Source: Eikenella sp. (GTDB lineage: Bacteria; Pseudomonadota; Gammaproteobacteria; Burkholderiales; Neisseriaceae). Taken from it: DNA of 64,000 nt. The position numbers were made by a program, and so were the translations under genes. Shown one piece after another: positions 9,138 through 18,752 of this stretch. The DNA is taken from positions 43,612 to 107,611 of the forward strand of contig JAUMZB010000003.1 of the NCBI GenBank assembly GCA_030528345.1, given 5' to 3'. Each line of letters opens with the position of its first letter. Within the stretch, counting starts at the first letter, position 1. The notes below the pieces were generated by a model that saw nothing but the letters and a program-made list of their open reading frames with translations, had not been told where the DNA came from and ran no database searches.

Positions 9138-9547
9138 AGGCGGGGCGGTCTGGATGGTCTGTATGAGGCTACCTGAAAGCCGTTGTGCGGAAACGGTGCA
9201 GCGGCAATGCGGGAAGGCGGGGCGCTAAGCGCCTGTCCGCATTCTCCATTGCGGCGGTGTTTGGGGGCAGCCTTCTCCGTCTGTTGCGCCGTCCCTAAGG
9301 GGTAAGGGAAATGCCCGCAGGATGTCCCATCTTGCTGCACCGGCCGGTTTGACTGGCAAAGCGTGTCAAGCTGCCCAAAACCATGCCATAAGAAGACGTT
9401 GAACGGGCTCGAAGTGCTCATTCCGGTTTAAAATTCATATATTATCGATCGACGGAAATCCATCGGCGGTTTATTGGCAACTACATTGAAAAGTTATTGA
9501 AAAAAATCGTTTGATTTTGATGCTTCCGCATGGCGGCACTTTTATCG
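9138..9547. other. Intergenic region greB / acyl-CoA ligase
   Basis: About 410 bp without a supported gene between the greB promoter and the ligase promoter. It contains one exact DUS (9165-9176). The part from about 9430 to 9520 is AT-rich. No coding frame or RNA fold could be supported. Confidence 0.5.
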
Positions 9548-9576
9548 TTGACAGCCATCGGCAAAGCCGCTTTAAT
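9548..9576 (+). promoter_or_regulatory. Sigma70-type promoter of the acyl-CoA ligase gene
   Basis: TTGACA (9548-9553), a 17-bp spacer, and TTTAAT (9571-9576): a perfect -35 and a 5/6 -10. Transcription would start near 9583, leaving a leader of about 120 nt before the ATG. Confidence 0.75.
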
Positions 9577-9705
9577 TCGTTTCATAGAGTGAAAAAACCA
9601 GTCTAATAACAACAAACACACATCGCTTCAGAGACCGACTATCCAGCCTGTGCCCGCAGTTTTGCCGGCATTGAAGTAAACATCTGCACAAGGAGAAACC
9701 GCACT

Positions 9706-11439
9706 ATGGCTTTGCCTACCCCGATTGCGCGCTACGGCGACAAATCTGCCAATGCCCCTCTGAAACTCAGCTACGACAAGGGCCCAACCGATACGCCGCT
9801 GATCGAGCAGACCATCGGCGAATTGTTTGACGAGCTGGTGCAAGCCTATCCCGACCGCGAAGCGCTGGTCAGCGTACACCAAAACAGACGTTTTACTTTC
9901 AAGGAATTACAGGCCGAGGCCAACCGTTTGGCCAGCGCCTTCATCAAAAGCGGCCTGCAAAAAGGCGACCGCATCGGCATTTGGTCGCACAACAACTACC
10001 AGTGGGTGGTGATGCTGCTGGCCTGTGCCAAAACCGGCGTGATTCTGGTCAATATCAACCCCGCCTACCGCCTGTTCGAATTGGAATACGCGCTGAACAA
10101 AGTGGGCTGTAAAGCCATTGTGGCGATGCGCCGTTTCAAAACCAGCGATTATGTGGGCATGCTGCAGGAATTGGTGCCGGAAACCGCCAGCCGGCCTTCA
10201 GGCAGCCTGCAGCCGGAAAAAGCGCCGATGCTGGAACGCATCGTGTGGTTTGACGAAGCGGGCGATACCGAAACTTTCGCCGGCATCGACAAATTCTCCG
10301 ACTGGATCGCCACCGGCGATGCCGACGACTCCGCCGTCGCCGAGCGTGCCGCCACCCTAGACCGCCACGACCCCATCAACATCCAATTCACCAGCGGCAC
10401 CACCGGCGCGCCCAAAGGTGCCACGCTCACCCACCGCAATATTCTGAACAACGGGTTCTTCATCGGCGAGGCCATGTACCTCACCAAGGAAGACCGCCTG
10501 TGCATTCCCGTGCCGATGTACCATTGCTTCGGCATGGTGTTGGGTGTGCTGGCCATCATGACGCACGGCGGCTGCATTGTGTATCCCAACGACGGCTTCG
10601 ACCCGCTGACCGTATTGGAAACGGTGGAAAAAGAAAAATGCACCGGCCTGCACGGCGTGCCCACCATGTTTATTGCCGAATTCAACCATCCGCGTTTCAA
10701 AGAATTCGATTTGAGCAGCCTGCGCACCGGCATCATGGCCGGCTCCAGCTGCCCGATTGAGGTCATGAAGCGGGTGAATCAGGAAATGCACCTGGACGAA
10801 ATCACCATCGCCTACGGCATGACCGAAACCAGCCCGGTGTCCTGCCAGAGCTCGCCGGCCACCCCCATCGACAAACGTGTGTCTACCGTAGGCTTGGTGC
10901 AGCCGCATCTGGAAGTGAAAATCGTCGATGTGATCACCGGCGAGATTGTGCCCTGCGGCGAATCTGGCGAACTGTGCACCAAAGGCTATTCCGTGATGCA
11001 AGGCTATTGGGGCAGCGAGGCGCAAACCCGCGACGCCATCCGCGACGGCTGGATGCACACCGGCGATTTGGCCACCATGGACGAAGACGGCTATGTGAAA
11101 ATCGTCGGCCGCATCAAAGACATGGTGATCCGCGGCGGCGAAAACATCTACCCCACCGAAATCGAAGGCTTCCTCTACCGCCACGAAGCGATTCAAGACG
11201 TGCAGATTGTGGGCGTGCCCGATGCCCACTTCGGCGAAGTGCTGGCCGCTTGGATTATTGTGAAGGAGGGGCATGCGCTGGACGAGGAAGGCGTGCGCGA
11301 ATTCTGTAAAGGCAACATCGCCCACTACAAAGTGCCGCAATACATCCGCTTTGTGAAGGAATTCCCGATGACGGTGTCCGGCAAAATCCAAAAATTCAAA
11401 ATCGTCCAAGCGATGAAAGAAGAGCTGGGACTGGAATAA
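9706..11439 (+). CDS. AMP-forming acyl-CoA ligase (liu-associated)
   Basis: A 577-residue adenylate-forming enzyme, with AAGGAGAAACCGCACT before the ATG. It activates a carboxylic acid with ATP and CoA. Visible motifs: P-loop [18 protein letters not shown] (about 226-243), [12 protein letters not shown] (A5), [37 protein letters not shown] (A7-A8), and the C-terminal catalytic lysine in [10 protein letters not shown]. The sequence is of the medium/short-chain FadD-like group often found beside leucine-degradation genes. The exact substrate cannot be read from sequence; isovalerate or another branched or medium-chain acid is an inference from the neighbouring liu genes. A strong terminator follows, so it may be expressed separately from them. 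Confidence 0.88.
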   Translation: MALPTPIARYGDKSANAPLKLSYDKGPTDTPLIEQTIGELFDELVQAYPDREALVSVHQNRRFTFKELQAEANRLASAFIKSGLQKGDRIGIWSHNNYQWVVMLLACAKTGVILVNINPAYRLFELEYALNKVGCKAIVAMRRFKTSDYVGMLQELVPETASRPSGSLQPEKAPMLERIVWFDEAGDTETFAGIDKFSDWIATGDADDSAVAERAATLDRHDPINIQFTSGTTGAPKGATLTHRNILNNGFFIGEAMYLTKEDRLCIPVPMYHCFGMVLGVLAIMTHGGCIVYPNDGFDPLTVLETVEKEKCTGLHGVPTMFIAEFNHPRFKEFDLSSLRTGIMAGSSCPIEVMKRVNQEMHLDEITIAYGMTETSPVSCQSSPATPIDKRVSTVGLVQPHLEVKIVDVITGEIVPCGESGELCTKGYSVMQGYWGSEAQTRDAIRDGWMHTGDLATMDEDGYVKIVGRIKDMVIRGGENIYPTEIEGFLYRHEAIQDVQIVGVPDAHFGEVLAAWIIVKEGHALDEEGVREFCKGNIAHYKVPQYIRFVKEFPMTVSGKIQKFKIVQAMKEELGLE

Positions 11440-11449
11440 TCTTCAGGTA

Positions 11450-11489
11450 GCCTGCCGTTTCCTCAGTGAAACGGCAGGCCGCCTTTTTT
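11450..11489 (+). terminator. Rho-independent terminator after the acyl-CoA ligase gene
   Basis: A perfect 12-bp stem GCCTGCCGTTTC / GAAACGGCAGGC (loop 6 nt), followed after CGCC by a run of six T. A DUS (11442-11453) overlaps its left edge. It separates the ligase gene from liuB. Confidence 0.85.
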
Positions 11490-11599
11490 CGCCGCTTCCG
11501 CCGGCCGAAGGCTACCCGAACCTTCTGCTTTCCGATAAGATATGAACGAGTCCGGCCGCTCCGGTTGATACCATCATAAAAGAGAGAAACCCAGCAATC

Positions 11600-13210
11600 A
11601 TGAGCCATTCCATTGTCAGCAAACTGAATCCCCGTTCCGCCGATTTCCAACACAACGCCGCCGCCATGCAGGCTTTGGTGGACGACCTCCACGCCCATCT
11701 GAGCCGCATCGCCTTGGGCGGCAGCGAAGCATCCCGCCAAAAACACCTCGCACGCGGCAAACTGCTGCCGCGCGAGCGGGTGGAACGCCTGCTCGATCCA
11801 GGTACGCCTTTTCTCGAACTCTCGCCGCTGGCCGCTTTCGGCATGTACGGCACCGACATCCCCGCCGCCGGTGTGATTGCCGGCATCGGCCGCATCAACG
11901 GCATCGAATGCATGATTGTCTGCAACGACGCCACCGTCAAAGGCGGCACCTACTACCCGATGACGGTGAAAAAACATTTGCGCGCGCAGGAAATCGCCCG
12001 CGAAAACCGCCTGCCCTGCGTGTATTTGGTGGATTCCGGCGGCGCCAACCTGCCCAATCAAGACGATGTGTTTCCTGATAAAGAACACTTCGGCCGCATT
12101 TTCTACAACCAGGCCAATATGAGCGCCGAGGGCATTGCCCAAATCGCCGTGGTCATGGGCAGCTGCACCGCAGGCGGCGCCTATGTGCCGGCCATGAGCG
12201 ACGAATCCATTATTGTGAAAGAGCAGGGTACCATTTTTCTCGGCGGCCCGCCCTTGGTGAAAGCCGCCACCGGCGAAGAAGTGAGCGCTGAAGATTTGGG
12301 CGGCGGCGATGTGCACACCCGCCTCTCCGGCGTGGCCGACCATTTGGCGCAAAATGATCTGCACGCGCTGGCTTTGGCGCGTCAGGTGGTGGGCAATCTG
12401 AACAAACAGAAAGCCCCGCTGCCGAACCAGGTCGAGCCGGTTCCGCCCAAGTATGACGCCAAAGAGCTGTACGGCATCATTCCCACCGACACCCGCAAGC
12501 CTTTTGACGTGCGCGAAATCATCGCCCGCATTGTGGACAACAGCGAATTGGACGAATTCAAAGCCCGTTTCGGCACCACGCTGGTGTGCGGTTTCGCCCG
12601 CATCGAGGGCATGAAAGTCGGCATCATCGCCAACAACGGCATTTTGTTCAGCGAGTCGGCGCAGAAAGGCACCCACTTCATCGAACTGTGCTGCCAACGC
12701 AAGATTCCGCTGGTGTTCCTGCAAAACATCACCGGCTTTATGGTGGGCCGCAAATACGAAAACGAAGGCATTGCCCGCCACGGCGCCAAAATGGTGATGG
12801 CGGTGGCCAACGCCAACGTGCCGAAATTCACCGTGATTGTGGGCGGCAGCTTCGGTGCCGGCAACTACGGCATGTGCGGCCGCGCCTATTCGCCTCGCTT
12901 CCTGTGGATGTGGCCGAACGCCCGCATTTCCGTGATGGGCGGCGAGCAGGCGGCTTCCGTGCTGGCCACCGTGAAGCGCGACAACATCGAACGCGAAGGC
13001 GGCACCTGGAGCGCCGAGGAGGAAGAAGCCTTCAAAGCACCGGTGCGCGAGCAATACGAAAAACAAGGCCACCCCTATTACGCCAGCGCCCGCTTGTGGG
13101 ACGACGGCGTCATCGACCCGGCCGACACCCGCCGCGTGCTGGCGCTCGGCCTGAGTGCGGCCTACAACGCGCCCATCGGCGAGCCGAAATTCGGCGTTTT
13201 CCGTATGTAA
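11600..13210 (+). CDS. liuB: Methylcrotonyl-CoA carboxylase, carboxyltransferase (beta) subunit
   Basis: A 536-residue biotin-dependent carboxyltransferase. With LiuD it carboxylates 3-methylcrotonyl-CoA to 3-methylglutaconyl-CoA in leucine catabolism. MCC-beta signatures are [36 protein letters not shown] opening, [56 protein letters not shown] and [26 protein letters not shown]. The length is normal for the family. The ribosome site is weak (AGAGAG 13 nt upstream). It is the first gene after the ligase terminator, so it needs its own promoter in 11490-11599; none is obvious there. Confidence 0.95.
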   Translation: MSHSIVSKLNPRSADFQHNAAAMQALVDDLHAHLSRIALGGSEASRQKHLARGKLLPRERVERLLDPGTPFLELSPLAAFGMYGTDIPAAGVIAGIGRINGIECMIVCNDATVKGGTYYPMTVKKHLRAQEIARENRLPCVYLVDSGGANLPNQDDVFPDKEHFGRIFYNQANMSAEGIAQIAVVMGSCTAGGAYVPAMSDESIIVKEQGTIFLGGPPLVKAATGEEVSAEDLGGGDVHTRLSGVADHLAQNDLHALALARQVVGNLNKQKAPLPNQVEPVPPKYDAKELYGIIPTDTRKPFDVREIIARIVDNSELDEFKARFGTTLVCGFARIEGMKVGIIANNGILFSESAQKGTHFIELCCQRKIPLVFLQNITGFMVGRKYENEGIARHGAKMVMAVANANVPKFTVIVGGSFGAGNYGMCGRAYSPRFLWMWPNARISVMGGEQAASVLATVKRDNIEREGGTWSAEEEEAFKAPVREQYEKQGHPYYASARLWDDGVIDPADTRRVLALGLSAAYNAPIGEPKFGVFRM

Positions 13211-13215
13211 ACGGC

Positions 13216-13256
13216 TTTCAGGTAGCCTGCCGATACATCGTGCAGGCTACCTGAAA
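13216..13256. repeat. DUS inverted pair between liuB and liuC
   Basis: TTTCAGGTAGCCTGC / GCAGGCTACCTGAAA, a 15-bp perfect stem with an 11-nt loop. It contains two DUS in opposite orientation. With no T-tract and a downstream gene in the same operon, it may attenuate rather than end transcription. Confidence 0.75.
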
Positions 13257-13300
13257 TGCTGCCGTCAAACCGCAACCACACCATACGCTAGGGAAGTATC

Positions 13301-14101
13301 ATGTCTTACCAAACCCTGTTGCTCAACATCAGCCGCCATGTGGCCACCATCACCCTCAACCGCCCCGACAAACGCAATGCCTTCAACGACGAAGTGATTG
13401 CCGAACTGACCCAAGCCTTCACCGAATGCGGCCAAAACCCCGAGGTGCGCGCGGTGGTGCTGGCGGCCGAAGGCAAAGCCTTCTGCGCCGGCGCCGACCT
13501 CAACTGGATGCGCCGTATGGCCGATTACACCCGCGAAGAAAACCTGGCCGACGCCGGCGCGCTGGCGGAAATGCTGCGCGTTATCTACACCTGCCCCAAA
13601 CCCACCGTGGCCGCCGTTCAGGGCGATGTGTACGCCGGCGGCATGGGTTTGGTGTCCGCCTGCGACATCGCCATTGCGGTGGAAGAAGCCCATTTCTGCC
13701 TGAGCGAAGTGAAGCTCGGCCTGGTGCCCGCCACCATCAGCCCCTATGTGATCCGCGCCATGGGGCCGCGCGCCGCCCACCGCTATTTCCTTACCGCCGA
13801 AGTGTTTGACGCCGCCAAAGCCGAACAAATCGGCTTCGTCCACCAAACCGTGCCCGCCGCCGGCTTGAGCGATGCGGTGGCCGCGCTCACCAAAGCGCTG
13901 GTCAACGCCGGCCCCGAGGCGGTCAAAACTTGCAAGCGGCTGGTGCTGGACGTGGCGCACGCCGACATCACGCCCGATTTGATCGCACAAACCGTGGCCG
14001 GTATTGCCGACATCCGCGCTTCCGACGAAGGCAAGGAAGGCGTGCAGTCTTTCCTGCAAAAGCGCAAGCCCAATTGGCTGCCCGAAAAACCGGCGGAATA
14101 A
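13301..14101 (+). CDS. liuC: Methylglutaconyl-CoA hydratase (enoyl-CoA hydratase family)
   Basis: A 266-residue crotonase-fold enzyme that hydrates 3-methylglutaconyl-CoA to HMG-CoA. Family motifs are NRPDKRNAFND, the CoA/oxyanion segment AFCAGADLNWMRRMADYT and the second oxyanion segment GDVYAGGMGLVSACDIAIA, with catalytic-site context SEVKLGLVPATISPYVIRAMG. Called as LiuC from its place between the two MCC subunits and the LNWM motif; a generic enoyl-CoA hydratase is the alternative. It lies 90 bp after liuB and 72 bp before liuD. Confidence 0.9.
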   Translation: MSYQTLLLNISRHVATITLNRPDKRNAFNDEVIAELTQAFTECGQNPEVRAVVLAAEGKAFCAGADLNWMRRMADYTREENLADAGALAEMLRVIYTCPKPTVAAVQGDVYAGGMGLVSACDIAIAVEEAHFCLSEVKLGLVPATISPYVIRAMGPRAAHRYFLTAEVFDAAKAEQIGFVHQTVPAAGLSDAVAALTKALVNAGPEAVKTCKRLVLDVAHADITPDLIAQTVAGIADIRASDEGKEGVQSFLQKRKPNWLPEKPAE

Positions 14102-14173
14102 ACATCAGGCTACCTGAAAGCCGTGTTTCAGCCAGCCTGAGGACACAAGAAAAATCACCGACAAAGGAAAACC

Positions 14174-16186
14174 ATGTTTAAAAAAATCCTGATTGCCAAC
14201 CGCGGCGAAATCGCCTGCCGCGTGGCCGCCACTGCCCGCAAACTCGGTGTACGCACCGTGGCCGTGTATTCGGATGCCGATGCAGAGGCCAAACACGTGG
14301 CCGCCTGCGACGAAGCCGTGCACATCGGCGGCAGCGCGCCCAAAGAAAGTTATTTGTTGTGGGAGCGCGTGATTCAGGCCGCCAAAGACACCGGCGCCGA
14401 AGCCATCCACCCCGGTTACGGCTTCCTCAGCGAAAACGAACAATTTGCCCGGGCCTGCGCCGATGCCGGTTTGGTCTTCATCGGCCCGCCGGCATCCGCC
14501 ATCAAAGCCATGGGTTTGAAAGCCGAATCCAAGCAGCTGATGCAGCAGGCCGGCGTGCCGTTGGTGCCGGGCTACCACGAAAGCAATCAGGATGCGGATT
14601 TCCTCAAACAGCAGGCCGACGCCATCGGCTATCCGGTGCTGATTAAAGCCAGCTCCGGCGGCGGCGGCAAAGGCATGCGCCTGGTGGAGCGCAGCGAAGA
14701 CTTCCTCGCCAATCTCGAATCCTGCCGCCGCGAAGCGCAAAACAGCTTCGGCAACGATGCCGTGCTGGTGGAGAAATACGTGCTCAAGCCGCGCCACATC
14801 GAAATCCAGATTTTCGGCGACACCCACGGCAATTATGTGCATTTGTTTGAGCGCGACTGTTCGGTGCAGCGCCGCCACCAAAAAGTATTGGAAGAAGCAC
14901 CGGCGCCCGGCGTTTCCGAGCAGATGCGCGCCGAAATGGGCGCCGCCGCCGTGGCGGCTGCCAAAGCCGTGAATTATGTGGGTGCGGGCACGGTGGAGTT
15001 CATCGTGGAGCAGCGCGACGGCGGGATGACGTTCTATTTCATGGAAATGAACACCCGTCTGCAAGTGGAACACCCCGTTACCGAAGCCATCACCGGCACC
15101 GACCTGGTGGAATGGCAGCTGCGGGTGGCGGCCGGTGAAAAACTGCCGAAAACCCAAGACGAGCTGACAATCACCGGCCACGCCATCGAAGCGCGCATCT
15201 GCGCCGAAAACCCGGACAACCAATTTCTGCCGGCCACCGGCACGCTGGCGACCTACCGCAAACCCGAACACGAGGCTTTTCAGGTAGCCTCCGTGCGGGT
15301 GGACGATGGCGTGCGCGAAGGCGACACCATCAGCCAGTATTACGATTCGATGATTGCCAAGCTCATCGTGCATGCGCCCAGCCGCGGCGAAGCGCTGGCC
15401 AAGCTCGACAATGCGCTGGCCGACACCCGCATCGTCGGCCTGCCCAATAATGTATCGTTCCTGCGCCATATTCTCGCCACCGAGTCCTTCAGCGGCGCCA
15501 ATCTCGACACCGCCCTGATCGAGCGCGAAAAAGCGGCGCTGTTCGACCAACCCGGCCTGGCCGCCGAATGGGCGGTGGCCGCCGCACTGACCCAGGCGCT
15601 CAGCCGCGAACACGCCGCGCAAGGCAAAGACCCCTTCACCCACACTGACGGCTGGCGCCCCTACACCGACTATCTGCGCGGCTTCAGCTTAGACTACAAC
15701 GGCGAAGCGCTGAAAGCCCAAGTCTGCTTCAACCACGACGGCAGCCAGAACCTGAGCATCAGCCGCAACGGCGAAACCGTGTTTGAAGGCCGCTACGCCT
15801 TTGCCGCCGGTAATGACCACACCGCCACCATCACCCTCAACAACGCCCAGCGCCGCCTGCAATACTGGACGCACGGCGAAGACGTGCATGTGTTCAGCAT
15901 GTACGGCAGCAGCCGCATCCGCCTCATCGACGACATGGCGCACACCGGCGAGGAAGCGCAAGACGGCGGCCGCCTCACCTCGCCGATGCCGGGCAAAGTG
16001 GTGTCGTTTGCGGTGCAGCCGGGAGACAAGGTGGAAAAAGGCCAGCCGCTGGCCGTTATCGAAGCGATGAAAATCGAGCACACCATTTCCGCGCCGGCCG
16101 AAGGTGTGGTGGCCGAAATCCTGTTTGCCGCCGGCGACTTGGTGGCCGACGGCGACGAATTGCTGAAATTGAATCCGCTTGCATAA
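14174..16186 (+). CDS. liuD: Methylcrotonyl-CoA carboxylase, biotin-carrying (alpha) subunit
   Basis: A 670-residue subunit with biotin carboxylase and biotin carrier in one chain. Order: biotin carboxylase N-domain (FKKILIANRGEIACRVAATARKLG, 1-110), ATP-grasp (KASSGGGGKGMRLV, about 160), EMNTRLQVEHPVTEAITGTDLVEWQLRVAAGE (about 290-320), biotin carboxylase C-domain, then the C-terminal biotinyl domain with SPMPGKVVSFAVQPGDKV and the biotinylated lysine in EAMKIEH (about 625). Methionine following the lysine is usual; isoleucine here is a common MCC variant. A DUS lies in the gene (15278-15289, in the frame FQVAS), and another begins on the last base of the stop codon (16186-16197). Confidence 0.95.
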   Translation: MFKKILIANRGEIACRVAATARKLGVRTVAVYSDADAEAKHVAACDEAVHIGGSAPKESYLLWERVIQAAKDTGAEAIHPGYGFLSENEQFARACADAGLVFIGPPASAIKAMGLKAESKQLMQQAGVPLVPGYHESNQDADFLKQQADAIGYPVLIKASSGGGGKGMRLVERSEDFLANLESCRREAQNSFGNDAVLVEKYVLKPRHIEIQIFGDTHGNYVHLFERDCSVQRRHQKVLEEAPAPGVSEQMRAEMGAAAVAAAKAVNYVGAGTVEFIVEQRDGGMTFYFMEMNTRLQVEHPVTEAITGTDLVEWQLRVAAGEKLPKTQDELTITGHAIEARICAENPDNQFLPATGTLATYRKPEHEAFQVASVRVDDGVREGDTISQYYDSMIAKLIVHAPSRGEALAKLDNALADTRIVGLPNNVSFLRHILATESFSGANLDTALIEREKAALFDQPGLAAEWAVAAALTQALSREHAAQGKDPFTHTDGWRPYTDYLRGFSLDYNGEALKAQVCFNHDGSQNLSISRNGETVFEGRYAFAAGNDHTATITLNNAQRRLQYWTHGEDVHVFSMYGSSRIRLIDDMAHTGEEAQDGGRLTSPMPGKVVSFAVQPGDKVEKGQPLAVIEAMKIEHTISAPAEGVVAEILFAAGDLVADGDELLKLNPLA

Positions 16187-16252
16187 GGCTACCTGAAAGC
16201 CGGCGGCACTTGGCTGCCAAGGCCTGCCGCCGGACAAACAAGGAACACAAAT

Positions 16253-17164
16253 ATGAATTATCCGCAAAAAGTGCAACTCATCGATGTGGGCCCGCGCGAC
16301 GGCCTGCAAAACGAAAAGCAGACCGTGCCCGCCGACATCAAAATCCGTCTGATCGAGATGTTGGAGGCAGCCGGCATCCGCAAGCTGGAAGCCACCAGTT
16401 TCGTGTCGCCCAAATGGGTGCCGCAAATGGGCGACAACGCAGAAGTGATGGGCGGCCTCAAGCGCCGCGCAGACGTGTGTTACTCGGTGCTGACGCCGAA
16501 TATGAAAGGCTTTGAAGCCGCACTGCCGTTTGCGCCCGACGAAGTGGTGATTTTCGGCGCCGCCAGCGAGGCGTTCAGCCAAAAAAACATCAATTGCAGC
16601 ATTGCCGAGAGCATTGAGCGCTTTGCGCCGGTGGCCGCAGCGGCCAAGCAGCACGGCATCAAGGTGCGCGGCGTGATTTCCTGCACCGTCGGCTGCCCCT
16701 ATGAAGGCGAGATTGCGCCGGAAAAAGTGGCCTATGTGACCAAGCTGATGCGCGACATCGGCGCCGAGCACATCGGCATTGCCGACACCATCGGCGTGGG
16801 CACGCCGCTGAAGGTGCGGCGCGCTTTGGAAGCGGCGCTGCAATATGTGGACATCGACAATCTTTCCGGGCACTTCCACGACACCTACGGCCAGGCGCTG
16901 GCCAACACCCTGGCCGCCCTGCAGCTGGGCGTGTGGCAGTTCGATACTTCGGTGGCCGGTTTGGGCGGCTGCCCTTATGCCAAAGGTGCCACCGGCAATG
17001 TGGCCACCGAAGATGTGGTCTATATGCTGCACGGCATGGGCATCGATACCGGTATCGACCTCGACAAACTGATCGACGCTGGCCAGATGATCAGCGACTT
17101 CCTGGGGCGTCCCAGCCAATCCCGCGTGGCGCGTGCGGTGCTCAACAAACGTCAGGCTACCTGA
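16253..17164 (+). CDS. liuE: Hydroxymethylglutaryl-CoA lyase
   Basis: A 303-residue TIM-barrel lyase that splits HMG-CoA into acetoacetate and acetyl-CoA, the last step of leucine breakdown. Diagnostic sites: VGPRDGLQNE near the N-terminus (catalytic Arg-Asp), CTVGCPYEGE, HFHDTYGQALANTLAALQLGVWQFDTSVAGLGGCPYAKGATGNVATED with the catalytic Cys in GLGGCPYA. The C-terminus ends RQAT, and the last codons CAG GCT ACC TGA are themselves a DUS, so the stop codon comes from the uptake sequence. It is cytosolic (no targeting sequence). Confidence 0.96.
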   Translation: MNYPQKVQLIDVGPRDGLQNEKQTVPADIKIRLIEMLEAAGIRKLEATSFVSPKWVPQMGDNAEVMGGLKRRADVCYSVLTPNMKGFEAALPFAPDEVVIFGAASEAFSQKNINCSIAESIERFAPVAAAAKQHGIKVRGVISCTVGCPYEGEIAPEKVAYVTKLMRDIGAEHIGIADTIGVGTPLKVRRALEAALQYVDIDNLSGHFHDTYGQALANTLAALQLGVWQFDTSVAGLGGCPYAKGATGNVATEDVVYMLHGMGIDTGIDLDKLIDAGQMISDFLGRPSQSRVARAVLNKRQAT

Positions 17165-17222
17165 AACCCGATTTTCGTCCTTATCCCCCCACAAACTTGA
17201 CCACTGATTCAAGGAGAAACCT

Positions 17223-18404
17223 ATGCAACACATTCCCGGCTTAGACTTCCAATTAGGCGACGACATCAATGCCCTGCGCGAGGCCGTACGCGATTTTGCC
17301 CAAGCGGAAATCGCCCCCCGCGCCACCGAAATCGACCATTCCGACCAATTTCCGATGGATTTGTGGCAGAAGTTCGGCGAGTTGGGCGTGCTCGGCATCA
17401 CCGTGCCCGAAGCCTACGGCGGCGTGGACATGGGCTATCTGGCCCACATGGTGGCGATGGAGGAAATCACCCGCGCTTCCGCCTCGGTGGGTTTGAGCTA
17501 CGGCGCGCATTCCAATCTGTGCGTCAACCAAATCAAACGCAACGGCAACGAAGAACAGAAGCAGAAATTCCTGCCCAAGCTGATCAGCGGCGAATTTGTC
17601 GGGGCCTTGGCGATGAGCGAAACCGGCTCCGGCTCCGACGTTACCTCCATGAGCCTGCGCGCCGAAGACAAAGGCGGCTACTACCTGCTCAACGGCAGCA
17701 AAATGTGGATCACCAACGGCCCCGACGCCGATGTGATGGTGGTGTATGCCAAAACCAACCCCGAATTGGGCGCCAAAGGCATTACCGCCTTCTTGGTGGA
17801 AAAAGGCATGAAAGGCTTCTCCACCGCGCAAAAACTCGACAAACTGGGCATGCGCGGCAGCCACACCGGCGAGATGGTGTTTGAAAACGTGGAAGTGCCC
17901 GCCGAAAACATCATGGGCGGCCTGAACAAAGGCGTGCAGGTGTTGATGAGCGGTTTGGATTACGAACGCGCCGTGCTGGCCGCCGGCCCCATCGGCATCA
18001 TGCAGGCGGTGATGGACAATGTGGTGCCTTACATCCACGACCGCAAACAGTTCGGCCAATCCATCGGCGAATTCCAGCTGATTCAGGGCAAAGTGGCCGA
18101 TATGTACACCGTTTTGCAGGCCGGCCGCAGCTTTTTGTACACCATCGGCAAAAACCTCGACCTCTTGGGCGCCGACCATGTGCGCCAAGTGCGCAAAGAC
18201 TGCGCCAGCGTGATTTTATGGTGTGCGGAAAAAGCCACTTGGATGGCCGGCGAAGGCATTCAGATTTTCGGCGGCAACGGCTATACCAACGAATACCCGC
18301 TGGGCCGCTTGTGGCGCGATGCGAAATTGTACGAAATCGGCGCCGGTACCAGCGAAATCCGCCGCATGCTGATCGGTCGCGAGCTGTTTAACGAAACCAA
18401 ATAA
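17223..18404 (+). CDS. liuA: Isovaleryl-CoA dehydrogenase
   Basis: A 393-residue FAD acyl-CoA dehydrogenase that oxidises isovaleryl-CoA to 3-methylcrotonyl-CoA, feeding LiuB/D. AAGGAGAAACCT precedes the ATG. It has [20 protein letters not shown] (FAD/substrate binding) and [19 protein letters not shown]. Two details support this subtype: the catalytic glutamate is in [14 protein letters not shown], and the position where most family members carry their catalytic glutamate reads [11 protein letters not shown] instead. Last gene of the liu cluster, followed by a terminator; in Pseudomonas and Shewanella liuA is usually first. Confidence 0.95.
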   Translation: MQHIPGLDFQLGDDINALREAVRDFAQAEIAPRATEIDHSDQFPMDLWQKFGELGVLGITVPEAYGGVDMGYLAHMVAMEEITRASASVGLSYGAHSNLCVNQIKRNGNEEQKQKFLPKLISGEFVGALAMSETGSGSDVTSMSLRAEDKGGYYLLNGSKMWITNGPDADVMVVYAKTNPELGAKGITAFLVEKGMKGFSTAQKLDKLGMRGSHTGEMVFENVEVPAENIMGGLNKGVQVLMSGLDYERAVLAAGPIGIMQAVMDNVVPYIHDRKQFGQSIGEFQLIQGKVADMYTVLQAGRSFLYTIGKNLDLLGADHVRQVRKDCASVILWCAEKATWMAGEGIQIFGGNGYTNEYPLGRLWRDAKLYEIGAGTSEIRRMLIGRELFNETK

Positions 18405-18447
18405 GCGGATGCCGCCAGCGGTACGGCCGTCACAGCCGCTTAAAAAC

Positions 18448-18482
18448 CATCCTCTGCTTTGTGGCAAGGCAGAGGATGTTTT
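18448..18482 (+). terminator. Terminator of the liu cluster
   Basis: CATCCTCTGC / GCAGAGGATG 10-bp stem with an 11-nt loop, followed by TTTT, 44 bp after the liuA stop. Confidence 0.75.
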
Positions 18483-18698
18483 ACAGGCAGCCGGGAACGG
18501 CTCCGGGGCGGCAGACCAAAAACGGCTGGATGGGGCTTTATGGACATTTGTGCGGGCAAAAAGCCCCGTTTTGCCGTTGAAACCCTCGTCCAATACGCAA
18601 GAAAAACGGCAGGCAGGGATACCGATGTTCTGCCTGCCGCCAATTTCTTCCTGTTTTAAACACGCATGGCAAACCGCTCGAATGTTCATGAAGCCGGA
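18483..18698. other. Intergenic stretch with two further hairpins
   Basis: Part of the 348-bp gap between liuA and hemH. It contains GGGGCTTT...AAAGCCCC followed by GTTTTG (18533-18577) and GGCAGGCAG / CTGCCTGCC (18608-18638). No coding frame with a plausible ribosome site was found. Confidence 0.45.
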
Positions 18699-18736
18699 AA
18701 AGCAGGCGTTTCCCGACCGGAGGAAACGCCTGCTTT
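18699..18736 (-). terminator. Terminator of hemH
   Basis: Perfect 15-bp inverted repeat AAAGCAGGCGTTTCC / GGAAACGCCTGCTTT with an 8-nt loop, 17 bp past the hemH stop. On the minus strand the stem ends in TTTT. Confidence 0.75.
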
Positions 18737-18752
18737 GTTGCGCCTGCTCCGG

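Noticed and set aside
13216..13256. An insertion-sequence end between liuB and liuC
   Set aside because: The inverted repeat is fully accounted for by two opposed DUS; no target duplication or transposase.
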